From: Hyphomicrobiales bacterium
GTDB taxonomy: Bacteria; Pseudomonadota; Alphaproteobacteria; Rhizobiales; Rhizobiaceae
Assembly: GCA_017305835.1 (NCBI GenBank)
Contig: JAFKJY010000100.1
Span: forward strand, 1-32,070
Direction of reading: 5' to 3'
Length of the DNA stretch: 32,070 nucleotides
A program made the position numbers and the translations under genes. The notes beneath the pieces are model-generated. The model searched no databases. It was not told the origin of the DNA and worked only from the letters and a program-made list of their open reading frames with translations. Shown piece by piece: positions 8,182-19,586 of the stretch; the stretch's first letter is position 1; each line of letters opens with the position of its first letter.

Positions 8182-8189
<8 letters not shown>
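7437..8189 (+). CDS. livG: ABC transporter ATPase, LivG type
   Basis: A 250-residue ABC ATPase. Walker A is GPNGAGKTT (38-46). The signature region is the divergent LPYGRKRALEIAM, typical of LivG proteins, and Walker B is VLLLDEPTSGM. The start is a TTG at 7437, placed 7 nt after a strong AAGGAGGAG. With LivF it powers import through the LivHM permease. It overlaps the livF start by 8 nt, showing translational coupling. The symbol denotes family position only; branched-chain amino acids need not be the substrate. Confidence 0.92.
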
Positions 8190-8874
<685 letters not shown>

Positions 8875-8883
8875 GGGGCAGCG

Positions 8884-9765
8884 ATGCCATTCGACCTCAA
8901 CCTCAATCTGATCCTTGGCCAGATGGTGCTGGGGCTGGTCAACGGCGTGTTCTACGCGATCCTGTCGCTGGGGCTGGCGATCATCTTCGGCCTGCTCGGC
9001 GTCATCAACTTCGCCCACGGCGTGTTCTTCATGCTCGGCGCCTTCCTCGCCTACATGCTGGGCGCCACGCTGGGCATCGGCTACTGGGGCTCGCTGCTGA
9101 TCGCGCCGGTGCTGGTCGGGCTGATCGGCATCGTCGTCGAGGTGCTGCTGATCCGGCGGCTCTACAAGATCGACCACCTCTACGGCCTGCTGCTGACGCT
9201 CGGCCTGGCGCTGGCGATCGAGGGGCTGATCCGCATCGTCTTCGGCCAGCAGGGCGTGCCCTATCCCATCCCGCCCAGCCTGCGGGGCGCGGTCGACATC
9301 GGCTTCATGCTCCTGCCGCTCTACCGGGTGTGGGTCGTCGTGGCCGGCATCGTGCTGTGCCTGGCGACCTGGTTCGTGATCGAGCGCACCCCGCTCGGGG
9401 CGAAGCTGAGGGCGGCGACCGACAACCCGGCCATGGTGCAGGCCTTCGGCATCAACGTGCCGGTGATGCTGACGCTCACCTACGCGGCCGGCGTCGCGCT
9501 CGCCGGCGTCGGCGGCGTCATGGCCGCGCCGGTGATGACGATCGACCCGGCGATGGGAACCAACATCGTCATCGTCGTCTTCGCCGTCGTCGTGATCGGC
9601 GGCATGGGCTCCATCTTCGGCTCCATCGTGACGGGTCTCGGCCTCGGGCTCCTGGAAGGACTGGCCAAGGCGACGTTCCCATCGGCGTCGTCCACGGTGA
9701 TCTTCGTCGCCATGGTGATCATCCTCGTCCTGCGCCCGCGCGGACTTTTCGGGAAAATGGCATGA
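8884..9765 (+). CDS. livH: ABC transporter permease, LivH type
   Basis: A 293-residue, very hydrophobic permease of the branched-chain-type importers. It has the conserved N-terminal GLVNGVFYAILSLGLAIIFG and the VINFAHG motif, then LRAATDNPAMVQAFGINV in the cytoplasmic coupling loop before the last membrane segments. About eight membrane helices can be drawn. It overlaps the livM start by 4 nt (ATGA), so the two permease subunits are translationally coupled. Confidence 0.93.
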   Translation: MPFDLNLNLILGQMVLGLVNGVFYAILSLGLAIIFGLLGVINFAHGVFFMLGAFLAYMLGATLGIGYWGSLLIAPVLVGLIGIVVEVLLIRRLYKIDHLYGLLLTLGLALAIEGLIRIVFGQQGVPYPIPPSLRGAVDIGFMLLPLYRVWVVVAGIVLCLATWFVIERTPLGAKLRAATDNPAMVQAFGINVPVMLTLTYAAGVALAGVGGVMAAPVMTIDPAMGTNIVIVVFAVVVIGGMGSIFGSIVTGLGLGLLEGLAKATFPSASSTVIFVAMVIILVLRPRGLFGKMA

Positions 9766-10754
9766 GCAGCGCTGCGACCGAAACCCGGCCTCTCCCGATG
9801 GAGGGCCGCGACAGCTTCCAGTTCCTCGGCTTCACGCGGGCGCGGGCGATCTTCTTCCTCGCCTTCGTGGTCGTCGTCGTCGTGTCGCCGCTGGCGGTCT
9901 ACCCGATCTTCCTGATGAAGGTGTACTGCTTCATCATCTTCGCCTGCGCCTACAATTTGCTGCTCGGCTATACGGGGCTGATGAGCTTCGGCCATGCCGC
10001 CTTCTTCGGCATGGGCGCCTATCTGTGCGGCTATGCGGCGACGCAATGGGGGCTGCCGGTGGGGCTCGCCGTGCTCGCCGGCACCGCCTATGCCGGCCTG
10101 CTCGGGCTCGTCTTCGGTTGGATCGCCATCCGCCGCCAGGGCCTCTATTTCGGCATGATCACGCTGGCGCTCGCGCAGATGGTCTACTTCGTCGCGCTGA
10201 AGGCGCCGTTCACCGGCGGCGAGGACGGCATCCAGAGCGTGCCGCGCGGCACGTTGTTCGGCCTCGTGGACCTGTCGTCCAACATGGCGCTCTACTGGAC
10301 GCTGTCGGTCATCCTGCTCGCGGTGCTGGTGTTCTACAACCGCATCGTGCACTCGCCCTTCGGGCAGGTGCTGCGCGCCATCCGCAACAATCCGGACCGC
10401 ACCAAGTCGCTGGGCGTCGACGTCGACCGCTTCAAGCTGCTCTCGTTCGTGATCTCGGCGGCGCTGTCGGGCTTCGCGGCCTCGCTCAAGACGGTGCTGT
10501 TCGGCATAGCCACCCTCACCGACGTGTCGCTCAACATCTCGACCGAGGTCGTGCTGATCAACCTCGTCGGCGGCATCGGCACGATCTTCGGGCCGGTGGT
10601 CGGCAGCTACGTCATCCTGATGTTGGAGCAGTTCATGGCGCCCTACGGGCCGTGGGTGCTGCTGATCCAGGGCATCGTGTTCATGCTGTTCGTGCTGATC
10701 TTCCGGCAAGGCATCGTCGGCGAGTTGCAGAAGCGCCTGAAGACGCATCTCTGA
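9762..10754 (+). CDS. livM: ABC transporter permease, LivM type
   Basis: A 330-residue permease starting MSSAATETRPLPMEG at the ATGA overlap with livH. Typical LivM segments are YNLLLGYTGLMSFGHAAFFG and the coupling loop LRAIRNNPDRTKSLGVDV. The frame is open far upstream inside livH, which is a GC-bias artefact. It is the last gene of the importer operon, followed by a long hairpin at 10799. It forms the membrane pore with LivH. Confidence 0.93.
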   Translation: MSSAATETRPLPMEGRDSFQFLGFTRARAIFFLAFVVVVVVSPLAVYPIFLMKVYCFIIFACAYNLLLGYTGLMSFGHAAFFGMGAYLCGYAATQWGLPVGLAVLAGTAYAGLLGLVFGWIAIRRQGLYFGMITLALAQMVYFVALKAPFTGGEDGIQSVPRGTLFGLVDLSSNMALYWTLSVILLAVLVFYNRIVHSPFGQVLRAIRNNPDRTKSLGVDVDRFKLLSFVISAALSGFAASLKTVLFGIATLTDVSLNISTEVVLINLVGGIGTIFGPVVGSYVILMLEQFMAPYGPWVLLIQGIVFMLFVLIFRQGIVGELQKRLKTHL

Positions 10755-10798
10755 CGGCGAGCGCGGCCGGCGCCCGCATCTTTCCATACGGCGCCAAA

Positions 10799-10837
10799 GA
10801 TAGAGCCAGCCCCGTCGACGACGAGGCTGGCTCTATC
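10799..10837. terminator. Bidirectional hairpin between convergent livM and the SnoaL-like gene
   Basis: A 13-bp perfect stem (GATAGAGCCAGCC with GGCTGGCTCTATC) continues, after one mismatch, into a 5-bp inner stem (CGTCG with CGACG). Together they make a 39-nt cruciform-like hairpin. Short T-runs lie on each flank (ATTTC on plus; TTTGG on minus). It sits 44 nt after livM and 50 nt after the end of the convergent gene, so it likely terminates both. Confidence 0.75.
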
Positions 10838-10886
10838 AATTTCAGGACTGAACAGGAGCGTGCGGAGCCTTCCGCCGCCCGCACCG

Positions 10887-11474
10887 CTACAGGCCGAGCG
10901 CGCTGCGCATCCTGTAGACCGGGTCGTCCATGTTGCGCGTTCCGCGCGCCAGGCCGGAGATGGCGAAGGGCTCCAGGCCCGCCGCCTCGATCAGCATGCT
11001 GGAATCGTAGACGATGGTGCGTTCGAGGATCTTCCATTCGCCATTGCGCCGGACGAAGTGGTCGGCGTAGCGCGCCGCGATCACCAGATCGGTCGGGTTG
11101 GTGTCGCTGACCGGCAGGTCCCCCATCAGCGCGGCGAGGTTCTCGCGTGCGTCGGCCGGATAGCGCTGGAAGGCGAGGCAGTAGGTCTCGACCGCCGCCT
11201 CGTCGGGCCCGGTGAACTCGATCAGCACGTTGCCGATCATGTGCTTGGAGAACGGGATCCTGCCGTGGCGGCCCTTCACCCAGGCCGCGAGGTCCTTCGG
11301 ACTGCGGCTGCCGCCGGCGCCGCCGTGATGGTCGATCCCATCGGGATGATAGATGTCGGCGATCGCGTCGTAGTCGCCGCGATCCACGGCCCGGCAGCCG
11401 CGGCAGAGCGTGTCGTAGATGGCCGCGCGATCCGCGAGCCGCGCCACCGAATACTGGTCGCCGTGATTGGTCAT
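10887..11474 (-). CDS. SnoaL/NTF2-like domain protein
   Basis: A 195-residue protein with the SnoaL-like (NTF2-fold) pattern: an N-terminal helix region LADRAAIYDTLCRGCRAVDRGDYDAIADIYHPDG (continuous, residues about 13-46), a conserved HHGG segment, and C-terminal strands ending NGEWKILERTIVYD. Such proteins act as small cyclases, dehydratases, isomerases or as accessory subunits in catabolism of alicyclic, aromatic and steroid compounds; the exact reaction is unclear. The start at 11474 follows GAGGGA. It is a single-gene minus-strand unit with its own paired palindromic operator 71-91 nt upstream, so it probably belongs to the same regulon as the other enzymes. Confidence 0.8.
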   Translation of the reverse strand: MTNHGDQYSVARLADRAAIYDTLCRGCRAVDRGDYDAIADIYHPDGIDHHGGAGGSRSPKDLAAWVKGRHGRIPFSKHMIGNVLIEFTGPDEAAVETYCLAFQRYPADARENLAALMGDLPVSDTNPTDLVIAARYADHFVRRNGEWKILERTIVYDSSMLIEAAGLEPFAISGLARGTRNMDDPVYRMRSALGL

Positions 11475-11544
11475 CTGGTCCCTCGATGTTGAAGATGTGC
11501 GGCGCCGTCGCGCCGGGCGCGCAAAGCCGCCGCGGCGGTCTATA

Positions 11545-11578
11545 TACCATTCAGAATATTTTTATACCTTTGAGTATA
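11545..11578. promoter_or_regulatory. Paired palindromic operator upstream of the SnoaL-like gene
   Basis: The strong copy is the perfect inverted repeat TATAC-N6-GTATA at 11563-11578 (core TACC-TTTG-AGTA at 11565-11576). A weaker copy, TACC-ATTC-AGAA, lies at 11545-11556, 20 bp away. Both lie 70-100 nt upstream of the minus-strand start at 11474, between the CobW gene end and this gene, in a sharply AT-rich patch. Confidence 0.65.
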
Positions 11579-11625
11579 TGACGCTCGACCCGAGGGGTCA
11601 AGCGCGTCGCGCCGCCCGCGCCGGT

Positions 11626-12750
<1,125 letters not shown>

Positions 12751-12780
12751 CGCGCGCCCTCCCTCGCCCGACGCGCCGGC

Positions 12781-13365
12781 TCAGTCGAAGCCGACGATCC
12801 GCAGCGCGTATTCGGCGATCTCGTCGGCGATCTCGTCGGCGCCCAGCCGACCGTCCGGCCGATACCAGCGATGCACCCAACGGACCATGCCGCTGATGCT
12901 GAGCGAGGCGATGTCCGGATTCTTGACCTTGAAGACCTTTTCCTCGACCCCTTCCTGGATCAGCGAGGTGAGCCGCTTGTTGAACTTGCGCTCGATCGCC
13001 CGGATCCGCGCCAGCGCCTCCTTCTGCAGGTGCTTCTCCTCCTGCAGGTAGACGCCGCTGCCGACCTGGAACTTGACGTTCTCATGGACGAACAGCTTGA
13101 CGAAGCTGCGCAGGCGGCTGACGGGATCGCCGCCGCTCTTGCCGTCGCCCTCCACATAGCCCAGCAGGCGCTCGGCCGAGCGCTCGTAGAGCGCTTCGAG
13201 GATGGCCACCTTGTTGGGAAAATAGTTGTAGATGAACGGCTTGGTCACGCCGAGCTCGGAGGCGACGATATCGACGCTGGTGGCGTCGAAGCCGCCTTCG
13301 TAGAACAGCCGTTCCGCCACTTCCAGGATGCGCTGGCGCTTGAACTCCCTGACTTCCTCACGCAT
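12781..13365 (-). CDS. TetR-family transcriptional regulator
   Basis: A 194-residue protein with the TetR N-terminal DNA-binding domain: helix 1 around RQRILEVAERLFYEGGF (10-26), then TSVDIVASELGVTKPFIYNYF (29-49) as the helix-turn-helix, followed by NKVAILEALYE. The C-terminal half is a variable ligand-binding helical domain, so the inducer cannot be read. It is the only regulator inside the catabolic region and sits centrally, making it the prime candidate to bind the repeated TACY-N4-RGTA palindromes. Its own upstream region (13366-13544) has only a poor match, so strong autoregulation is not evident. It is probably a repressor released by a pathway intermediate; this is inference from the family. 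Confidence 0.9.
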   Translation of the reverse strand: MREEVREFKRQRILEVAERLFYEGGFDATSVDIVASELGVTKPFIYNYFPNKVAILEALYERSAERLLGYVEGDGKSGGDPVSRLRSFVKLFVHENVKFQVGSGVYLQEEKHLQKEALARIRAIERKFNKRLTSLIQEGVEEKVFKVKNPDIASLSISGMVRWVHRWYRPDGRLGADEIADEIAEYALRIVGFD

Positions 13366-13544
13366 TCCCCGGCCCCAGTCTATGCGGCGTGATGCCTGTT
13401 GAGCTGCCGATCATTCCAGAATGTACCACGCTTCATCCAACCCATATCCGCCACAGGAGCGCAAGCGCAACTCCACCGAAGGACAGGCACCCGGCCATCC
13501 CCCGCGCATTCGGCAGCGGCTTCTGCCGGCTGCCCGCCGCGGAG

Positions 13545-15011
13545 CTACCAGCGCGACACCACCACCTTGTGGTCGGTGAAGAACAGCATGTAGCCGTCGC
13601 CCAGCGTGTGGACGTCGCCGTAGAAGGAGGTGCCCATGCCGCCCATCTGGAAATTCATCGGCGGCGCCGGGAAGGTGTTGACGCCGATGTTGCCGGCCCG
13701 GCACTCGCGCTCGAACCGCGCCGCATGGCGGCCGCTCTCGGTGTAGATCGCCCCGGCATTGCCGAACTCGGTGTCGTTGGCGAGGCGGATCGCCTCATCG
13801 AAGGTGGCGACGCGGTGGATCACCAGGAACGGCCCGAACACCTCCTGCCGGTCGACGGGGTCCTTCGGCGACAGCCCGGTGACGATCGACGGTCCGATCA
13901 GATAGCCCTCGTCCGAGGCGCTGGCGACGCGGTTGGCATGCTCGCGGCCGTCGAGCAGGATCGTGCCGCCGTTGGCCTTCGCCGTCTCGATCGCCTTGAC
14001 CACGCGCGCCTTGCTGGCGGCCGAGACCACCGGCCCCATCGTCACCTTCGGGTCCTGGCTCGGCCCGAGCACGAAGGCCTTGGCGCGCTCGACGAGCCGC
14101 GCCACGAAGGCGTCGTAGACGTCGCCGACGACGATGCAGCGGCTCGCTGCCAGGCAGCGCTGGCCCGACATGCCGAAGGCCCCGTCGGCGATGCCGTCCA
14201 CCGTGCGGTCGAGGTCGCAGTCGGGCATGACGACGTAGGGGTTCTTGCCGCCGCCATTGGCCTGGACGCGCTTGCCGGCCGCGCTGCAGGCGAGATAGAT
14301 CGCCTTCGCCACCGGCGACGATGTGATGCAGGTGACCGCCACGGTCTTCGGATGCGCGACCAGGCGCTCGCCGACGTCGGCGCCGCCATGCACGACGCTC
14401 AGCACGCCGTCGGGGATGCCCGCCTCGCAGAAGATCTCGACCAGCGTGTTGGTGGCGATCGGCGTCTGCTCCGACGGCTTCAGCACCAGCGTGTTGCCGC
14501 AGACCAGCGCCCAGGCCGAGAACATGGACGGGTTCATGACCGGGAAATTGAACGGCGTCACCGCCACGCAGACGCCCAGCGGATAGCGCACGCGGCGCGC
14601 GTCGAGACCCGGCGCGACGTTGCCCGACTGGCTGTAGTAAGAGGTCGGCGCGCCGATGGCCCCGGCGATCGCCTCTGCCGCCCGGCCGATCTCGCCGCGC
14701 GCCTCGGCGAGCGTCTTGCCGTTGTCCATCGACAGCACACGGGCCAATTCGTCGGCGCGGGCGTCGAGCAGCGTCCTGACCTTCAGCAGCATCTCAGCAC
14801 GGCGGTTGATCGACAGCGCCGACCATGCCTCGAAGGCGACGCTGGCCGCCTCGACCGCCTCGTCGACCTGCGCCAGCGAAGCCGCCTTCACGGTCGTCAG
14901 CAGCCTGCCGGTGGCCGGCTCGTAGACCGGCATGTCGAGCGTGCCCTCGCCCTCGCGCCAGGTTCCGTTGATCAGGTGCCGGTTGGCGTAGGGCGCGAGT
15001 TCATTGGCCAT
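13545..15011 (-). CDS. Aldehyde dehydrogenase, methylmalonate-semialdehyde dehydrogenase (MmsA)-like
   Basis: A 488-residue ALDH-superfamily enzyme. Landmarks: PFNFPVMNPSMF (153-164), LVLKPSEQTP (175-184), the catalytic Cys286 in GQRCLAAS, and EVFGPFLV near the C-terminus. The general-base Glu of ordinary ALDHs (ELGGK) is replaced: the segment is NGGGK with Asn252. Lack of this Glu is a hallmark of CoA-acylating MmsA-type enzymes, so the product may be an acyl-CoA rather than a free acid. That would supply the thiolase, dehydrogenase and crotonase genes downstream. The start at 15011 matches the family N-terminus. Its paired operator lies at 15059-15090. Confidence 0.87.
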   Translation of the reverse strand: MANELAPYANRHLINGTWREGEGTLDMPVYEPATGRLLTTVKAASLAQVDEAVEAASVAFEAWSALSINRRAEMLLKVRTLLDARADELARVLSMDNGKTLAEARGEIGRAAEAIAGAIGAPTSYYSQSGNVAPGLDARRVRYPLGVCVAVTPFNFPVMNPSMFSAWALVCGNTLVLKPSEQTPIATNTLVEIFCEAGIPDGVLSVVHGGADVGERLVAHPKTVAVTCITSSPVAKAIYLACSAAGKRVQANGGGKNPYVVMPDCDLDRTVDGIADGAFGMSGQRCLAASRCIVVGDVYDAFVARLVERAKAFVLGPSQDPKVTMGPVVSAASKARVVKAIETAKANGGTILLDGREHANRVASASDEGYLIGPSIVTGLSPKDPVDRQEVFGPFLVIHRVATFDEAIRLANDTEFGNAGAIYTESGRHAARFERECRAGNIGVNTFPAPPMNFQMGGMGTSFYGDVHTLGDGYMLFFTDHKVVVSRW

Positions 15012-15058
15012 GCTTCACTCCTGGACGGGTCGGCGACGCGGCTTCGCATCGCCGATTT

Positions 15059-15090
15059 TTCCGATTGGTATAAATCAATACTGATTGGTA
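15059..15090. promoter_or_regulatory. Paired palindromic operator upstream of the aldehyde dehydrogenase
   Basis: TACT-GATT-GGTA at 15079-15090 matches all eight defined positions. TTCC-GATT-GGTA at 15059-15070 matches seven and is exactly 20 bp away; both share the identical GATTGGTA half. They lie 48-80 nt upstream of the minus-strand start at 15011. Confidence 0.65.
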
Positions 15091-15165
15091 CATATCTATG
15101 ACGTCCGCCCGGAGGCGGCAAGTGGCAATTTGCTATGCCGCATGCGCGAGGGGCTGATCATCGCT

Positions 15166-16089
15166 TCAGAATGCGGGGCGCGTAGCGTTGCGCCAGTGCC
15201 GCAAGGCGAGCCCCGGCACGGGCGCGGTGAAGACCGGCAGCGTCGACATCTTCAGGCTGCTGACAAAGACGGAGCGCAGATCCGCCCCGCCAAAGGCGAG
15301 GTCGGTCGGGGCGCGCAGGACCGTGCCTTCCGGATCCTCGAACACCGTGTGGCAAGCGCCGTCCGGCGCGATCGCCAGGATGGCGTTGCGGGAGAGTTCC
15401 GTCACCCACACATTGCCGGCCGAATCGAGCGCCAGCCCATCGGTGTAGGCGCCGGGGTAGAGCGGGTCGGGGCCGAAGCGCTCGAACCGGCCGAGCGTAT
15501 CGTCCGCCAGCAGCGGCGCCCGCGAGATCGCGCCGGCGGTCGTCTCGGCGACGTAGAGCCAGCCGCCCGTCGGGTCGATCTGCATCGCATTGGGAAAGAA
15601 CAGGCCGTCGGCGACGCGTTCGATGCGGCCGGGCGTCAGCCTGAAGATGCGACCGTCGGCCCGCGGCCGCTCGATGGCTGCGCGGAAGTCGGCATGCCGC
15701 GTCGCCACCGAGACGTACCATTCGCCCGCGGCGGCCTCGCCGGCCAGGCAGAAGTTCACCGCGCCTAGCGGCTCGCCTTCATAGCTGTCATGCAGAAGCG
15801 AGGCCTTGCCGCCGTCAAAGGACAGGATCGCGCCGCGCTTCAGGTCGGCGACGATCGCCGTGCCGTCGTCGTCGAGGGCGAAGGTGTTGGCGAGTTGCGC
15901 GCCCGAACCGTGATCGGTCTGCGAGCCGTCGGGGAAGATGCGCGTGACGATGCCGGCGCGGTCCGAGGCGAGCACGCTGCCGTCGCTGAGCGCCACCACG
16001 CATTCCGGCCGTCGCAGGCCGCTGCCCACATGCCGGAAATCCCGCGCCTCCAGCCTGAAATCGCAGAGTGCCGTCGCCTGCCCGTCCAT
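15166..16089 (-). CDS. SMP-30/gluconolactonase-family protein (probable lactonase)
   Basis: A 307-residue six-bladed beta-propeller protein of the SMP-30/gluconolaconase/LRE family, starting MDGQATALCDF at 16089 after GGGAGTG. Family marks include LRRPECVVALSDGSVLASD with the metal-binding Glu after the proline (about residue 29), FFPNAMQIDPTGGWLYVAET with the conserved Asn, and PGAYTDGLALDSAGNVWV with the conserved Asp. These enzymes hydrolyse lactones using one divalent metal in the propeller centre. It is divergent from a Baeyer-Villiger monooxygenase, whose product would be an ester or lactone, and the two share one control region. The open frame extends to 16209, across the operator, so that start is rejected. 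Confidence 0.85.
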   Translation of the reverse strand: MDGQATALCDFRLEARDFRHVGSGLRRPECVVALSDGSVLASDRAGIVTRIFPDGSQTDHGSGAQLANTFALDDDGTAIVADLKRGAILSFDGGKASLLHDSYEGEPLGAVNFCLAGEAAAGEWYVSVATRHADFRAAIERPRADGRIFRLTPGRIERVADGLFFPNAMQIDPTGGWLYVAETTAGAISRAPLLADDTLGRFERFGPDPLYPGAYTDGLALDSAGNVWVTELSRNAILAIAPDGACHTVFEDPEGTVLRAPTDLAFGGADLRSVFVSSLKMSTLPVFTAPVPGLALRHWRNATRPAF

Positions 16090-16389
16090 ACGCCACTCCC
16101 GCGGGAGCCGCGGCAAGCCCGCCTCCCCTTTTGCCATCCGGCGTCGAAGCCGCCGCGACGATTGGCTCTTGCGATATGATACCAGCAAGTATATTTCAAT
16201 ACCGACCATTCGATTCAGTGAAGGTCAGGTCTCAAGACGGGAAGCGAGCGTTCCCCACCCGCCGAAGGCGATCCCCGTTGGGCCGCCATCGGGCGGACAG
16301 GGCGCTCGCTCCGCGCCGAGGCCTCACGTGTCCCGGAACGCACCCTCCTGCGGGAGAGCGCCGCCCCGGCAAGAAGCATGGGAATTTGA
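16090..16389. other. 300-nt divergent control region between lactonase-like and monooxygenase genes
   Basis: The left third is AT-rich and holds the palindrome at 16180-16191 and a weak second copy at 16200-16211. The right two thirds (about 16215-16389) are GC-rich; I see no gene or clear structure there, so it is likely the leader of the monooxygenase transcript. Confidence 0.5.
16180..16211. promoter_or_regulatory. Palindromic operator in the lactonase/monooxygenase divergent region
   Basis: TACC-AGCA-AGTA at 16180-16191 matches all eight defined positions and extends to ATAC-N6-GTAT. A degenerate second copy, TACC-GACC-ATTC, begins 20 bp on at 16200. The strong site is 91 nt upstream of the minus-strand lactonase-like start and about 200 nt upstream of the plus-strand monooxygenase. 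Confidence 0.6.
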
Positions 16390-18342
16390 ATGACCGAAGC
16401 CTCCCGCCCGGAACCGCAGCAACTCAGGCGCTCACTCGAGGCGGCCGACCTTCGCGTCCTCCTGATGGTGCTCTTCCACATGACCGGCGACGGCAAGTGG
16501 CTCGAGCCGCCCTACCGCCCGGTCCGCGACGTGACGCTGATCGCCGACCCGGCGGCGGGCTTCTCCGAAGATGTGCAGGCGCAGATCCGGCAGGCGGCCT
16601 TCGAGGTGTTGTCGGCCGGCAAGGCTCCGGCGCTGCGCGACCCCGGCGACGAGACGATGGTGCGGATGATGACGGCGTGTCTGTCCGAGCGTGTCCCGCC
16701 CGAATATGCCGGGATGATGCGCGAGGAGGTGGGCTTCATCCCCCGCTTCGTCGACTGGACTCCCGGCTTCGACGCGGCGGCCGCGCTCAGGGAGCGCAAG
16801 CTGCGCGTCGGGATCGTCGGCGCGGGCGCCGCCGGCATCACGATCGGGTCCAACCTGCTCGAGCTCGGCGTCGACTTCACGATCTTCGAGAAGGGGCCCG
16901 ACGTCGGCGGCACCTGGCGCGAGCATCGCTATCCGGGCTGTGGCGTCGACACGCCCAACCATGCCTATTCGTTCTCCTTCGGCAGCCGCTATTCGTGGTC
17001 GCGCTACTTCTCGACGCGCGAGCAGATCCAGGACTACATGCGCGGCATTGCCGCCGAGACCGGCGTCGTCCGGCATGTCGAGCTCAACACCCTGGTCCGC
17101 GGCGCGCGCTGGAACGACGACGAGGCGACGTGGAGCGTCGAGGTCGAGGGGCCGGACGGCCGCCGCACCGAGACCTTCGACGTGCTTGTCAGCGCCATCG
17201 GCCAGCTTTCCAAGCCGTGGCGCATGCCGATCCGCGGCGAGGAGACATTCCCCGGGGCGATCTTCCACCCGATGCACTGGCCGGATGGCCTCGCCTATGA
17301 GGACAAGCGCGTCGCAGTCGTCGGCAGCGGCGCCACCTCCATGCAGATCGTCTCGGAGATCTGCGACAAGGTGGAGAAGCTCACGATCTACCAGCGCACC
17401 CCGCAGTGGGCGCGGCCGATCCCGAAATACCACGACGAGATCAGCGAAGATCAGCAATGGCTGCTCAGGGAGGTGCCGTTCTACGCGGAGTGGTTCCGCC
17501 TCACCATGCTGTGGCGCTACGGCGACGGGCTGCTGCCGACGCTGCGCAAGGATCCCGACTGGCCGCATCCGGCCCGCTCGGTGAACATGACCAACGAGCG
17601 CCACCGCATCGACATGGAGCGCTACATCGAGCAGGAGCTGGAGGGCCGGCCCGATCTGCTCGCCAAGTCGATCCCGCCCTACCCGCCCTACGGCAAGCGC
17701 ATCCTGCTCGATGCTGGCTGGTATGCCGCGCTGCGGCGCGACAATGTCGAGCTCGTCACCGAGCGGATCGATCATATCGACGGCAGCGCGGTGGTGACCG
17801 CCGACGGCAGGCGGCGCGAGGCCGACATCGTCGTCGTCTCGACCGGCTACGACGTCAACTCGCTGACCAGCCAGCTCGACGTGCGCGGCGTCGGCGGCGT
17901 CGACCTGCGCGACGTCTGGGGACCGGACGACCCGCACGCCTACAAGAGTGCGGCGGTGCCCGGCTTTCCCAACCTGTTCATCATCTACGGGCCTAACACC
18001 GGCCTCGCCCATGGCGGCAGCGCGATCTTCATGGACGAATGCGGCGCGCGCTACGTGGCCGACTTCATCCGCGTCATGGTCGAGGACGGCATCCGCACCG
18101 TCGAGGCGACGCCGGAGGCGACGCAGGCCTATACGCGCAGGGTCGACGAAGAGCACGCCAGCCTCGTCTGGACCTCGCCGGAGCTCAACAGCTACTACCG
18201 GAACTCGAAGGGCCGCGTGACCTCGGCCAATCCGTGGCGGCTCGTCGACTACTGGAGGCTCGTCCACGAGGCCGATCCCGAGAACTACGCCATAGGCTAT
18301 CTCGACGAGCAGGAACGCCGCCGCGTCGGCACCACGGGCTGA
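16390..18342 (+). CDS. Flavin-dependent Baeyer-Villiger monooxygenase, 4-hydroxyacetophenone monooxygenase-like
   Basis: A 650-residue class B flavoprotein. The first dinucleotide motif is GAGAAG (144-149, FAD). The Baeyer-Villiger fingerprint FxGxxxHxxxW is complete as F287, G289, H293, W297 followed by Pro298. The second motif is GSGATS (312-317, NADPH). A roughly 138-residue N-terminal domain precedes the FAD motif, as in 4-hydroxyacetophenone monooxygenase (about 640 residues) but not cyclohexanone monooxygenase. It inserts oxygen next to a ketone carbonyl to give an ester or lactone, using NADPH and O2. It is first in the plus-strand unit ending at 23973; the thiolase follows after 14 nt. 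The natural substrate is unknown. Confidence 0.92.
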   Translation: MTEASRPEPQQLRRSLEAADLRVLLMVLFHMTGDGKWLEPPYRPVRDVTLIADPAAGFSEDVQAQIRQAAFEVLSAGKAPALRDPGDETMVRMMTACLSERVPPEYAGMMREEVGFIPRFVDWTPGFDAAAALRERKLRVGIVGAGAAGITIGSNLLELGVDFTIFEKGPDVGGTWREHRYPGCGVDTPNHAYSFSFGSRYSWSRYFSTREQIQDYMRGIAAETGVVRHVELNTLVRGARWNDDEATWSVEVEGPDGRRTETFDVLVSAIGQLSKPWRMPIRGEETFPGAIFHPMHWPDGLAYEDKRVAVVGSGATSMQIVSEICDKVEKLTIYQRTPQWARPIPKYHDEISEDQQWLLREVPFYAEWFRLTMLWRYGDGLLPTLRKDPDWPHPARSVNMTNERHRIDMERYIEQELEGRPDLLAKSIPPYPPYGKRILLDAGWYAALRRDNVELVTERIDHIDGSAVVTADGRRREADIVVVSTGYDVNSLTSQLDVRGVGGVDLRDVWGPDDPHAYKSAAVPGFPNLFIIYGPNTGLAHGGSAIFMDECGARYVADFIRVMVEDGIRTVEATPEATQAYTRRVDEEHASLVWTSPELNSYYRNSKGRVTSANPWRLVDYWRLVHEADPENYAIGYLDEQERRRVGTTG

Positions 18343-18356
18343 GCGGGGAGAGGCAG

Positions 18357-19529
<1,173 letters not shown>

Positions 19530-19586
19530 GGGATTCGGGGCCAGCGCTGGGAGCGCCGGCCGGCGGAAAGGAGCGAACGTCCACCC

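Noticed and set aside
13424..13435. TACC-ACGC-TTCA upstream of the TetR gene as an autoregulatory site
   Set aside because: Only five of eight defined positions match and no partner 20-21 bp away is convincing.
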